64,000 nucleotides of DNA. Source: an uncultured Granulosicoccaceae bacterium. GTDB lineage: Bacteria; Pseudomonadota; Gammaproteobacteria; Granulosicoccales; Granulosicoccaceae. This document shows, one piece after another, positions 17,402-26,527 of this stretch. The notes under the pieces are model-generated. The model searched no databases. It worked only from the letters and a program-made list of their open reading frames with translations, and was not told the origin of the DNA. Made by a program: the position numbers and the translations under genes. The number at the start of each line of letters is the position of its first letter. The stretch's first letter is position 1. The stretch lies in NCBI GenBank assembly GCA_937930305.1, contig CALGLE010000014.1:1-64000 (forward strand), written 5' to 3'.

Positions 17402-18796
17402 ATGAAAAAACTCTCTGCGACCGCTTTTCTTGTGTCATTAACTGTGACCACAACGCCTCTGTTTGCACAAACAGTGGATCAAACCCAGACGCTCCCGGAT
17501 GCAAGACCCGGCGAGTGTTACGCAAAAGTTGTCACACCTGCGAAATTTGAAACTCGAACCGAAGAGATAGTGGTGCAGGAAGGCTCTGAGCGAATCGCCA
17601 CGGTTCCCGCAGAGTTCGAGACCTCAGAGCAGCGCGTGATGACTCGTGAAGCCAGCCGGGTACTCACGTCTGTGCCGATCGCCTATTCGGATGAATTTGA
17701 AAAAGTAGAGACGCGTCCGGCTGAGGCGAACTGGGTCATGAAGTTTGGCAACAGCTCACATCCTGCTAGCCCAGGTGCCTTGGAAGGCATCGAAGCTTCT
17801 GGCGTCAATCTAGACACCGTGGCGGAGAACGTGTGCTTTCGTGAGTACTACACGCCCCCTGAATATCGCACTGAGGATCGACGTGTGTTAAAACGCGCTG
17901 GTGGCGAAACCATTACGGTGACTCCGGCTGAGTATGAAACCACTGAAGAACGCATCGTGGTCAAAGAAGCTTCCAGCCGTTTAGTCAACGTTCCTGCCGT
18001 GTACAGAACAGAAACAGAGTCAGTTTTAGTTGAGCCTGCACGAAGCGTTTGGAAGAAGGGACGGGGTCCACTGGAACGCATCGATGACACGACTGGCGAA
18101 ATCATGTGCTTGGTTGAAATTCCTGCGCGCTACGAGACGGTAACTCGCTCTGTGCTCGAGTCGCCTGCAGCGACAAAAACCGTTGACATACCGGCTTTGT
18201 ATAAAACCGTTAAGGTTGAACGTGTTGTGCGCCCAGCTGCCGAGACGCGCACAATTATTGAACCACAATACGCCACTGTGCCAACTCGAGTCAAAGTAGC
18301 TGACGCGGGTTTCTTCTGGCTTAAGAAGGACGAGAAAGCGAATAGTGATGCAACGTATTCGGGAAGAGAAGTTTGTTTAATTCCGCGCGCGGCTGAATTC
18401 ACCACCATTAAAAAGCAGATTGTTTCCAAAGCCGCGTCAGTTGCCGTTGCTGAGCGCCCCGCGCAGTTTGAAACCGTGAAAGTGCAGCGGCTGGTTTCTC
18501 CAGCCTCAGAAAAGCGAACTGACGTGCCAAGAAGGGTGAAAACGGTTACCCGTCAGGTACAGGTTGCTCCGCCAACTTTAGTGTGGCGCCGAGTTTTGTG
18601 TGAAACTAACGTTACAGATACGATCGTTAGAAACTTACAGCAAGCATTGGCTCGTGAGGGTTTGAATCCAGGTCCTGCCGATGGTGTGTTAGGAAGTGCA
18701 ACACTCTCTGCGGTTAAGGAATATCAGGAAAAGAACGATCTCGATGTCGGTGGAGTCACTTACGAAACGCTTAAAGCTTTGAAGGTGCAGCGTTAG
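17402..18796 (+). CDS. Secreted four-module repeat protein with C-terminal peptidoglycan-binding domain
   Basis: ATG 17402 gives a signal peptide (MKKLSATAFLVSLTVTTT, cut near A22). The mature protein has four modules, each opening with a Cys (C39, C145, C236, C325) and closing near a Trp (W111, W217, W306, W395), plus C400. Each module contains three units of about 23 residues of the type PAxYETxxxxVxxxxA (VTPAKFETRTEEIVV, VTPAEYETTEERIVV, RPAQFETVKVQRLV), so there are twelve in all. Residues about 404-462 form a PG_binding_1 domain (VRNLQQALAREGLNPGPADG, LSAVKEYQEKNDLD). It is probably a periplasmic or cell-wall protein. I know no name for the repeat. Confidence 0.75.
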   Translation: MKKLSATAFLVSLTVTTTPLFAQTVDQTQTLPDARPGECYAKVVTPAKFETRTEEIVVQEGSERIATVPAEFETSEQRVMTREASRVLTSVPIAYSDEFEKVETRPAEANWVMKFGNSSHPASPGALEGIEASGVNLDTVAENVCFREYYTPPEYRTEDRRVLKRAGGETITVTPAEYETTEERIVVKEASSRLVNVPAVYRTETESVLVEPARSVWKKGRGPLERIDDTTGEIMCLVEIPARYETVTRSVLESPAATKTVDIPALYKTVKVERVVRPAAETRTIIEPQYATVPTRVKVADAGFFWLKKDEKANSDATYSGREVCLIPRAAEFTTIKKQIVSKAASVAVAERPAQFETVKVQRLVSPASEKRTDVPRRVKTVTRQVQVAPPTLVWRRVLCETNVTDTIVRNLQQALAREGLNPGPADGVLGSATLSAVKEYQEKNDLDVGGVTYETLKALKVQR

Positions 18797-18814
18797 TTAA
18801 TGCGGTAAACGCTT

Positions 18815-19510
18815 TTAGAAGCTTATAGCTAGAAACCATTCCCTCCAGTTTGGATCAACCGCCTGCAAAGTCCTTACAAAAGGCTTTGCAGGCGGGGCTA
18901 GCCACAAACAAAAGATGGTGGATATCACAACCGCGACACTGCCCAGCCAACGATCGGTGTCGATGATCTTTAACGCTGAACCAAACGATCGTTTGATCCT
19001 AACGCCCGTAAAATCGACACTGTAAAGCTCATCCAAGGTTAGGTGCGTTATGCAGCCTATGCTGACGCCAATTCCGGCGAGCCAGCTGACTTGAGGGCTC
19101 ATTCCCCACACTCGGTAGCACAATACGACAGCCAGGGTGCCGAACATAATCGTGGCCGCAATTGAGTGCAGTGATCCTCGGTGAACGGTGAATTGATGAA
19201 ATATGCCCCACAGCACATATCGCACCGCGATAAATAAACTTATTCCTATCAGCAGCAATTCCATTACGCTGAACCGACTTACATGGTGCATCATGCCGAA
19301 TAGGGCTACTAACGCCCCCAAGACTAAAAACAGCGCTTTGCTCGGGGTTGAATCTTTTAGATCCACATCGGGCAGAACGCCACCGATAGCGGTGGTGGCC
19401 GCTAGCAACAAGGCTGGTTCAGTATCCAAACCCAGCCCCTTGGTCACGACTGTGGCGTAGACAGCGCCAACCGCTGTAGCTGTAAAAAAGTGTGTGTTAA
19501 AGTCAGCCAT
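18815..19510 (-). CDS. YdjM/LexA-binding-type membrane-bound metal-dependent hydrolase
   Basis: This 231-residue polytopic inner-membrane protein carries the conserved residues of the DUF457/YdjM family: NTHFFTATAVGAV at the N-terminus, GGVLPDVDLKDSTPSKA, VHRGSLHSIAAT and THLTLDELYSVDF. The scattered His and Asp residues are thought to bind metal in this family. The substrate is not established for most members. It is convergent with the repeat-protein gene. No operon partner is obvious. Confidence 0.8.
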   Translation of the reverse strand: MADFNTHFFTATAVGAVYATVVTKGLGLDTEPALLLAATTAIGGVLPDVDLKDSTPSKALFLVLGALVALFGMMHHVSRFSVMELLLIGISLFIAVRYVLWGIFHQFTVHRGSLHSIAATIMFGTLAVVLCYRVWGMSPQVSWLAGIGVSIGCITHLTLDELYSVDFTGVRIKRSFGSALKIIDTDRWLGSVAVVISTIFCLWLAPPAKPFVRTLQAVDPNWREWFLAISF

Positions 19511-19542
19511 AAAGTCTATTTTACGGCGCGAGAACCCAGAAC

Positions 19543-19854
19543 ATGTTAGTTACTTTTAAAACTGCCGCGCACGGCAACATCACCATGTTTGGCGATGTGG
19601 CGAGAGAGTTGTTAGAGATGATGGGCCAAAGTGGCAACGTGCCTGGAGCTTTGGTCTCAGAAGATGTCGCACCGGCGCTGACGGAGTTGAGAACGCGATT
19701 GAATTCAAATTCTGAAGGCAGCGCTCCACCGCCCCTAGATGATGATGACAGCTCACCAGCCCCGGTCGCACTATCAGTAAGAGCCATACCGTTGATTGAA
19801 CTTTTTGAGGCAGCGATTGCAGAGAAGGAGTCCATTTATTGGGAGTCCAATTAA
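19543..19854 (+). CDS. DUF1840 family protein
   Basis: A small cytoplasmic protein of 103 residues. The start MLVTFKTAAHGNITMFGDVA, the segment LLEMMGQSGNVPGALVSEDV and the closing IPLIELFEAAIAEKESIYWE match DUF1840 of proteobacteria. The middle (about 55-75) is a low-complexity Ser/Pro/Asp linker. Function is unknown in the family. It is divergent from the YdjM-like gene with 32 bases between start codons, and an octanucleotide repeat follows its stop. Confidence 0.8.
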   Translation: MLVTFKTAAHGNITMFGDVARELLEMMGQSGNVPGALVSEDVAPALTELRTRLNSNSEGSAPPPLDDDDSSPAPVALSVRAIPLIELFEAAIAEKESIYWESN

Positions 19855-19856
19855 AA

Positions 19857-19907
19857 TACACTAATACACTAATACACTAATACACTAATGCACTAATGCA
19901 CTAATGC
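19857..19907. repeat. Octanucleotide tandem repeat (6.4 units)
   Basis: Four units TACACTAA followed by two units TGCACTAA and a partial TGC fill the 57-bp space between the stops of the DUF1840 and DUF1501 genes. It is a simple sequence repeat at a convergent gene boundary. Confidence 0.9.
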
Positions 19908-19911
19908 CGCA

Positions 19912-21324
19912 TCAACTTTTCATAAAGCCAAGGTCCTGCTGGGCAAAATTCTTCAGGTCAGGTAATGCTTGTGAAATCGCCGCCTCGTCCACGCCCATCC
20001 AACGCGACAGGGTGGCTCCGTATTGATTGACGGATAATTTGGGAATGATGCGGCCGGCGAAAGTGCCGTCCTCTTCACCTGCATCATCTGGGTTATTGCG
20101 GCTGGCATAACTCGGCATATCCCCGATGATACGTCCTCCGTCCACGGCGTTACCAAAAACAAAATTGTGTCCGCCCCAACCGTGGTCGGTACCGTTTCCG
20201 TTACTTGTTAAGGTTCGACCAAAATCACTGGCGGTGAACGTGGTGACAGAATCGGCCGCGCCGATGTCATCAATCGTGTCTTGATAGGCTGAAACCGCTT
20301 CGTTTACTTCGCGCATTAACACTGGTTCACGCTCGGGTTGATCTGAGTGAGTGTCAAAGCCGCCCATTAAAACGAAAAACACTTGCCGTGACATACCCAA
20401 TTCCTCTCGTGAAGCGATCAATCGGGCGACTAGGTGCAATTGTTTTGCGAGTTTATTGCGACTGTTGTACTGCATTTGATTCAAAGGATTTCTGCGTAAG
20501 GCGGCATGCAGGGATGCGGTGGCCACAGTGGCCCGGTCAAGGCCGTTGGATATTGTTCGCAGCATGGCTGCGTTGCCGCTGGCTTCACCTTGTGCGATCA
20601 GGTCTTCGATGGTGTTGCCCACCCGACTTAAGCGCTGCGGTGGAATCCAATCAGAAATGTTGTCTAAGCCTTGCATGCGTTGCACCGCGAAGTCAGCGTT
20701 TAAACTGATGTATTGGGAGCTGGCTGAATCTAGCCAAGCACTGGAGCCTGCGATAGAGAACGCTGGGGTAATCGCAGATGGGCCGTTACAGGTCGCTGCG
20801 TGCTCGGTTATCGCGCCACCCCAGCCAAAGCTGGATGTTCCGCTGACGATGCCTGCGCCTGTTTGCCAAAGTTTTTGTTGTGTGTTGTGCGCAAAGAGCG
20901 ATTCAGGCAATGCTTGTTCGGCCAAGTAATCTGATTGTGATGTAGGGCGAATCAATGTACCCACGTTACTCACCACCGCTAGTCGATCTTGGTCGTACAG
21001 GTTTTTGAATGCCGGTAAAAGTGCATTAAAGCCAAATGCACCTTGATTGGCATCGCTCACATTGAGCAAGTTGGATTCGCCGATGGCGATTTCGCCACGG
21101 GAGTTTAGATAATCGCTGTAGCTTTGTGCACCGCCAGGGACGAACATATTAAATGAATCAGCTCCTCCGGCCATGAACAAACAAACCAGTGACTTGGCAT
21201 TACCGTCACAACCCATGGCTAAGGCATCGTTGCCGCTGAGCATGGATACACCAGCGCCTAATGGCACGGCAGCGAGTTGCTTTAATAGTTTACGGCGTTG
21301 GTTTTGAAAATTAGGTTTTGCCAT
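19912..21324 (-). CDS. DUF1501 family secreted protein
   Basis: The start at ATG 21324 (MAKPNFQNQRRKLLKQL) is preferred because it follows the upstream stop by 2 bases. A twin-arginine-like signal (QRRKLLKQLAAVPLGAG) precedes CLFMAGGADSFNMFVPGG, the family opening. Further DUF1501 marks are MGGFDTHSDQPE, FTASDFGRTLTSNGNGTDHG and WGGHNFVFGNAVDGG. These proteins belong to the alkaline-phosphatase-like/sulfatase superfamily, but the reaction is not known. It is encoded directly after a DUF1800 gene, a pairing seen repeatedly in environmental bacteria, and the two are probably one operon. Confidence 0.9.
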   Translation of the reverse strand: MAKPNFQNQRRKLLKQLAAVPLGAGVSMLSGNDALAMGCDGNAKSLVCLFMAGGADSFNMFVPGGAQSYSDYLNSRGEIAIGESNLLNVSDANQGAFGFNALLPAFKNLYDQDRLAVVSNVGTLIRPTSQSDYLAEQALPESLFAHNTQQKLWQTGAGIVSGTSSFGWGGAITEHAATCNGPSAITPAFSIAGSSAWLDSASSQYISLNADFAVQRMQGLDNISDWIPPQRLSRVGNTIEDLIAQGEASGNAAMLRTISNGLDRATVATASLHAALRRNPLNQMQYNSRNKLAKQLHLVARLIASREELGMSRQVFFVLMGGFDTHSDQPEREPVLMREVNEAVSAYQDTIDDIGAADSVTTFTASDFGRTLTSNGNGTDHGWGGHNFVFGNAVDGGRIIGDMPSYASRNNPDDAGEEDGTFAGRIIPKLSVNQYGATLSRWMGVDEAAISQALPDLKNFAQQDLGFMKS

Positions 21325-21326
21325 GA

Positions 21327-23159
21327 TTAACGCTGCCATTGAATTTGCGGGGTGGTAAGAACAACAAACAAAGTGTCTTGCACCAATTCGAATCGGCCCT
21401 GGTTTGACGTTGGATAGGAGCGTGCAAAGTCAAATAGGGTTCTACGCATTTCGGTAGGCATTCCCCCTGCATACAGGTGCAGGTTGTACCAATCCAGCAA
21501 GGCGTTTCGATTTCTAGCGATTTCAGTTAAGGGCTCTAAATTGATAATCGTGACGCGAGGATTGTCATCGTTTAGATCCGCACGGTTGTTGAAGCGGTAG
21601 ATTTGATGGTGCCAGTTATTGTGTGTAGCGGCTAAATTTGCCTCTGACATGATTTGCATCTCAGGCGACAACAGTTGGGATCCAGCAACCAGGGGATTGT
21701 CTGGTAGGTAGAAATTGAAAACTGATTTGGAACGCATCACAGCTTGTCCCGTCATGGAGTCAAACTGATCGGTGGGATGGTTTGCCGTTGCATGAATCCC
21801 GTTGGCGCTGGGCCCTGGGGTAGCGCTTAACGATCGCCAAAGTTGTGACCAGCGCATGACCGGCTCTTTCAATTTGCCGAAGTTAGTTAGCGTAAGGTGA
21901 CCGGTACGCGCCTCTTCATCAGTGAGCACGGCTCGTATCACAGCACTTAAGTCTCCACGCTCGCCAGCACCGTTGTTAACAAATATACGCGCTACCCTTT
22001 CCACATACTCCGGTGTTGGATTACTCGTGACAAAACGTTGGATAAGATGTTTGGCTACAAAGGGTGGCACGTTGTTGTGTTGGAATAAGTTATCCAATGC
22101 CGCATCTAAATCTTGTTTGGCGCTTAGTCCGGCAGGTGAGACAGCTCCGTTGAGCAAATTCTTAGCGCCGTTGTCATGAAAATTTTCGTTGGCTACCATG
22201 CGCCCCTCATAGGCTGCACTGGTGATGTTGTTATCTGTCCAAGAGCGCACGTTCGGATAATTCCAGCCAGTGAACACTCGAGCAAATTCACTGACATCAG
22301 TTTGTGTGTAGGTGGGTTTTGGGTTACCCGCGGGGATCATTTCGCCGCGCATGTTTAGTTCAAAAAGCCCAAGCGTGAATAACTGCATGACCTCGCGCGC
22401 GTAGTTCTCATCGGGACGAATGTTTTCTGCAGGATTTGCCTTTTCGTTTCGAACCATGCTGAGGTAAACGCCCATTGCCGGATGTAGCGTCACTTCCTCT
22501 AATAGCGCTCTGAAATTTCCGAAGGCACCGCGCGCTAACATGTCGTAATAATCGGTAACCCCGTATTGCGCATTGCCCAGTGCATAGTCCACGTCAGAAA
22601 TAACAAACAGTTGGCTTAGCGCGAATGCCATGCGTTGGCGAAGCTGATCATCCTCATCCATCACATTGTTCCACCAGCCGTGGTGCCTTGGACTGCGCAG
22701 ACTGCCGTTGCTGAACTCTTGGGTGTAGTCTTTTGTGGTGGATACTGGCACGCTCATTTGCCAATCAATCCAAGCATCGATGGAACCGTATCGTCGAAAT
22801 TCTGCGATGGTTTCGGGGGTTGGGCCGAAAGTGGCTTGTGTTAAAAAGCGAGCCGCTTCAACATCGGCAGCATCAAGAGCACCGGTGCTGAAATCTGAAG
22901 TTTGCGGTGCTTGGGCTGGGGTCTCAGGCCCTGAATCTGGGTCGACGCTGGGTGCGGGCGTGCTGGGATTGTCCACGGGAGCCGTTGGGGTGTTTGGCGT
23001 ACCGCCTTCGCCACTGATCGGATTCGTGTTGTCGCCATTGCTAGGGTTTGTGTTGTTGCCAGAATCCACCACAACACCATCGCTGCAAGCGCTCAAAATC
23101 AGCACCACGGCATACGGCAGCAAGCGCTTAATGGCTTGGAAAATTGTCATTGAAAGCAT
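21327..23159 (-). CDS. DUF1800 family lipoprotein
   Basis: ATG 23159 (MLSMTIFQAIKRLLPYAVV) is chosen because AAAGGCG lies 6 bases upstream and it gives a lipoprotein signal ending LILSAC. A Pro/Asn/Gly-rich linker follows. DUF1800 signatures are FLTQATFGPTPETIAEFRR, HHGWWNNVMDEDDQLRQRM, AFALSQLFVIS, RPDENYAREVMQLFTLGL and VFTGWNYPN. The family occurs beside DUF1501 and is suspected to help secretion or act on envelope or extracellular substrates; no reaction is established. It is the first gene of a pair with the DUF1501 gene. Confidence 0.9.
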   Translation of the reverse strand: MLSMTIFQAIKRLLPYAVVLILSACSDGVVVDSGNNTNPSNGDNTNPISGEGGTPNTPTAPVDNPSTPAPSVDPDSGPETPAQAPQTSDFSTGALDAADVEAARFLTQATFGPTPETIAEFRRYGSIDAWIDWQMSVPVSTTKDYTQEFSNGSLRSPRHHGWWNNVMDEDDQLRQRMAFALSQLFVISDVDYALGNAQYGVTDYYDMLARGAFGNFRALLEEVTLHPAMGVYLSMVRNEKANPAENIRPDENYAREVMQLFTLGLFELNMRGEMIPAGNPKPTYTQTDVSEFARVFTGWNYPNVRSWTDNNITSAAYEGRMVANENFHDNGAKNLLNGAVSPAGLSAKQDLDAALDNLFQHNNVPPFVAKHLIQRFVTSNPTPEYVERVARIFVNNGAGERGDLSAVIRAVLTDEEARTGHLTLTNFGKLKEPVMRWSQLWRSLSATPGPSANGIHATANHPTDQFDSMTGQAVMRSKSVFNFYLPDNPLVAGSQLLSPEMQIMSEANLAATHNNWHHQIYRFNNRADLNDDNPRVTIINLEPLTEIARNRNALLDWYNLHLYAGGMPTEMRRTLFDFARSYPTSNQGRFELVQDTLFVVLTTPQIQWQR

Positions 23160-23302
23160 ACGCCTTTGCAAACGCCTTGAAACAGGTGCCCAAGCTACCA
23201 GAAGTCCTGTGTATGAAACGGTTACGTAGCGCAAATTCAATCGCTGCTAGCTGTTTGTCAGCCTGTGAAAGAGCCGCTTGTGATCCGATTCTCGAACAGA
23301 CT

Positions 23303-24211
23303 TCACATCGCGGAGGTCTGGGCCTCTCGCCAGGCAACGTATACACCAGAGGCGATAATAATCACCACACCTAGCCAAGTCATCAAACTGGGCCAGTCGC
23401 CGAATATCCACCACCCCAGCAGCGTGGCGGCAATGATTTCGGAATAGCCGAAGGGTGCCAGTACGGAAGCTGGTGCGCGGCTCATTCCCATGATGACAAA
23501 TGTGTGCGCAACGGCGGCAATAAGGCCGATAGCGCCTAGCCAGGCCCATTGCGTCGAGGTAGGAGTTTGCCAAGCCCAGTCATGCGGTTTTATGTCTGCA
23601 AATAGGAGTAGGACGGACAAAAATACCGCACCCCCCAATCCTGTTGCAAATTGCTGCACAACGGGTGTATCGGACGCGGCAACCGCATGGGTTATGGCCA
23701 GATAACAGGCGTAGAAGAGCGCGGCGAGTAAGGGTAAGCAATAGTAAATACTGAAAGAGGCGGTGCCGGGGCGAATGATAATCAGTGCGCCAATGAATCC
23801 GGTAATGACCGCAACGCGTCGATGCCAGCCAATGGATTCCCCTAAAAAGACGGCCGATAGTAGGGTGAGTATCATGGGCTGAACAAAGAATATCGCCATG
23901 CATTCGGTGAGTGGCATGTGCTGCAAAGCCCAGAAAAAAAACAAGGTGGCGCAAGCCAGCAGAATGCCACGGATCGTATGAATGCCTGCGCGGTTTACTT
24001 TCAGTGATGCAAGACCGCCGGTAACCAACAGAGCCGTTGCCATGATGATGCTTTGTATGGTGAATCGCCCCCAAGTAATCATTAAGGGGGATAGAACGTC
24101 GCCTAAGAATTTGGCAATGGCGTCCATGCCTGGGGCAATCATGGTGCCTGCCACCATGAACAGAATGCCATTTTGTTGCAGCTTGGCATTCAACACCGAA
24201 TTTTCTTGCAT
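23303..24211 (-). CDS. EamA-type DMT transporter
   Basis: The 302-residue product has about ten hydrophobic segments arranged as two EamA repeats, as in RhaT/YdcZ-like drug/metabolite exporters. Typical stretches are ALQHMPLTECMAIFFVQPM, VFLGESIGWHRRVAVITGF and, in the second half, GMSRAPASVLAPFGYSEII with GWWIFGDWPSLMTWLG. Its start lies 4 bases after the ppk1 stop on the same strand, so the two may be co-transcribed. Substrate unknown; amino acid or metabolite export is typical. Confidence 0.88.
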   Translation of the reverse strand: MQENSVLNAKLQQNGILFMVAGTMIAPGMDAIAKFLGDVLSPLMITWGRFTIQSIIMATALLVTGGLASLKVNRAGIHTIRGILLACATLFFFWALQHMPLTECMAIFFVQPMILTLLSAVFLGESIGWHRRVAVITGFIGALIIIRPGTASFSIYYCLPLLAALFYACYLAITHAVAASDTPVVQQFATGLGGAVFLSVLLLFADIKPHDWAWQTPTSTQWAWLGAIGLIAAVAHTFVIMGMSRAPASVLAPFGYSEIIAATLLGWWIFGDWPSLMTWLGVVIIIASGVYVAWREAQTSAM

Positions 24212-24215
24212 GGGC

Positions 24216-26327
24216 TTAGTCGTCGTGATCGAAATTCGCCTGATGCAAATTGATCAAACGCTGCTGCACATTAAATGATTTCTTCTTACCTGGGTTGCGT
24301 CTTTTGTATTCCCCACTAGGCTGCAGCTTCCAGCTAGAGCAGTTGTCGTTTAAATACATATCTAAGCATTCATGCTTTATTCGTTGCAAGGCTGGCCCCT
24401 TGACCGGAATAGCAATTTCCACTCGTTTGAAAAAATTTCTGGGCATCCAGTCCGCGCTGCTGATAAACAACAATTCCTTCGAGTTGTTTTTGAAATAGAA
24501 CACTCGAGAATGTTCTAAGAAACGCCCCAGTACGGAGACCACACGTATGTTTTCTGATAAGCCAGGAACTTGAGGTCTTAGCACGCAGATTCCGCGCACG
24601 ATTAAATCGATTTTTACGCCCGCTTGAGAAGCTCGGTAGAGCGCATTGACGGTGGCCGGATCCACTAACGAATTCATGCGGGCTATGATTCGACCCTCAC
24701 TACCGGAATTTGCTATTTGAATTTCATTGGCAATACTGCCCACAATTCTTTGATGCAATGTAAACGGCGCTTGCTCCAGGCGTTTTAATTTAAGCACATG
24801 ACCCACACCGGTGAGTTGTTGAAAAACTCTGTTTACATCCTCAGCAGTTTCAGGATCGTCAGTGAGCAGGCTGATGTCGGTGTAAGTGCGAGCAGTGGTG
24901 GTGTGATAGTTTCCTGTACCCACATGCACGTAGCGATTCAATCCCGCTTTTTCGCGCCGTACAACCAGTAACATTTTTGCGTGTGTTTTAAAGCCTACGA
25001 CACCGTAAACTACTTGAATTCCGGCTTCTTGCAATTGGTTGGCAAGTGAGACATTCGCTTCTTCATCAAATCGAGCCAATAGTTCAATAACAACCGTTAC
25101 ATCTTTGCCGCGACGTGAGGCTTCCATTAAATGTTCAACGATGATGCTGTCATGCCCGGTTCGGTATAGGGTCTGTTTAATTGCAAGTACATCTGGGTCT
25201 GCGGCGGCTTGGCGAACTAACTCTGTTACTGGAATATAGGATTCATACGGGTGATGTACGACCAGTGGGGCTTGTTGCCGAATGGTGCTAAAAATACTGA
25301 TGTCATCATTTAGGTAGCTGGCAATGGCAGGGCGAAATGCATCGAATTTTAGATCGGGTCGATCTATCTGATCGGGAATCGCAATCAGTCGATTCAGATT
25401 GACTGGTCCATTAACCCGATAGACATCGTTTTCCTCTAGCTTGTATTGTTTCTGTAAGAACTTTATCACCCTAGGGCTACAGTCTTTGTCAATTTCCAAG
25501 CGCACCGCTTGTCCAAAAGAACGTTGTAGGAGCTCGTTTTCAACGGCTCTTTTTAGATTTGCTACATCTTCTTCTGAAACATACAGGTGGCTATTGCGAG
25601 TGACTTTAAATTGGAATATCCCTTTTGGCGTCATCCCACTGAACAAGTTATTCACGTTGGCGTGAATAACGGATGATAGAAAGACAAAACCGTGTTCGGC
25701 TCCGCCTATTTTTTTAGGCACTGGAATGACGCGGGGTAAGGATCGCGGCACTCGGAGTAGGGCGTAGCCCGGTTCTCGACCGAAGGCGTCGTTGCCTTCC
25801 AGTTCAATAATAAAGGTCAGGCTTTTATTTATCAGCCGTGGGAATGGGTGCGAGGGATCCAACCCCAGTGGGCTCAGCACAGGCGCGATATCTTGTTCAA
25901 ATAAGTTCTTTACCCACTCTTGCAATTCAGGGGACCATTTTGATCGCCTAAAAAACTTGATACCTTCCAAAGCCAGACTTGGAAATAGCGTTTTGTTTAA
26001 TAGCTCGTATTGGTGTTTAACTAACGCGTGTGCGCGTTGGGTAATGAGGATCAGCTCTTGTGTGGGGGAGAGGCCATCAACACCTGCGCTCTCGACTCCG
26101 GCTAATACTTTTTGTCTTGTACCGGCAACTCGCACTTCGAAGAACTCGTCTAAGTTACTGGCGGAAATACACAGATAGCGTAAGCGCTCAAGCAATGGAA
26201 TCGACTCGTCTGCGGCTAGGTCAAGCACGCGTTCATTGAACCGGAGCAATCCGAGCTCGCGATTGATCAACCGTTCGCGAGGGTCGGGGTGAGATTCTGG
26301 AGTTGCCGTGAGCGGGTTCTGGGCCAT
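24216..26327 (-). CDS. ppk1: Polyphosphate kinase 1
   Basis: PPK1 makes long-chain polyphosphate from ATP reversibly at the inner membrane. The 703 residues and all four family domains are present. The N-terminal part has INRELGLLRFNERVLDLA and ISASNLDEFFEVRVAG. The catalytic histidines are H449 (FKTHAKMLLVV, equivalent to E. coli H441) and H468 (RYVHVGTGNYHTTTARTYTD, equivalent to H460). The C-terminal DWMPRNFFKRVEIAIPV is also typical. It is divergent from a DHH phosphoesterase that may act on polyphosphate and is followed closely by a DMT transporter gene. Confidence 0.97.
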   Translation of the reverse strand: MAQNPLTATPESHPDPRERLINRELGLLRFNERVLDLAADESIPLLERLRYLCISASNLDEFFEVRVAGTRQKVLAGVESAGVDGLSPTQELILITQRAHALVKHQYELLNKTLFPSLALEGIKFFRRSKWSPELQEWVKNLFEQDIAPVLSPLGLDPSHPFPRLINKSLTFIIELEGNDAFGREPGYALLRVPRSLPRVIPVPKKIGGAEHGFVFLSSVIHANVNNLFSGMTPKGIFQFKVTRNSHLYVSEEDVANLKRAVENELLQRSFGQAVRLEIDKDCSPRVIKFLQKQYKLEENDVYRVNGPVNLNRLIAIPDQIDRPDLKFDAFRPAIASYLNDDISIFSTIRQQAPLVVHHPYESYIPVTELVRQAAADPDVLAIKQTLYRTGHDSIIVEHLMEASRRGKDVTVVIELLARFDEEANVSLANQLQEAGIQVVYGVVGFKTHAKMLLVVRREKAGLNRYVHVGTGNYHTTTARTYTDISLLTDDPETAEDVNRVFQQLTGVGHVLKLKRLEQAPFTLHQRIVGSIANEIQIANSGSEGRIIARMNSLVDPATVNALYRASQAGVKIDLIVRGICVLRPQVPGLSENIRVVSVLGRFLEHSRVFYFKNNSKELLFISSADWMPRNFFKRVEIAIPVKGPALQRIKHECLDMYLNDNCSSWKLQPSGEYKRRNPGKKKSFNVQQRLINLHQANFDHDD

Positions 26328-26527
26328 AGCGATTTAGTGGCGTGTCGGTAGCGTGAATTCCATCACAAATTTAGCGTAATCCAGGCTTCTCCGTTGGGAT
26401 ATGTCTGTTGTTGCATGGTTTACACCAGCTTTTGAATAGCGGCTGGAAGGAGGCAAATAAAGTTAAGGGGTTGAAGGAATGGGCCGATAGCCTTGGCAGT
26501 AAAGAGATAAAAGTAGGGCAAAAGGCC

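Noticed and set aside
22735-23229. 164-codon plus-strand frame opposite the DUF1800 gene start
   Set aside because: It is antisense to the lipoprotein signal and linker of a recognised family; its Gly/Ser/Val composition mirrors that linker.
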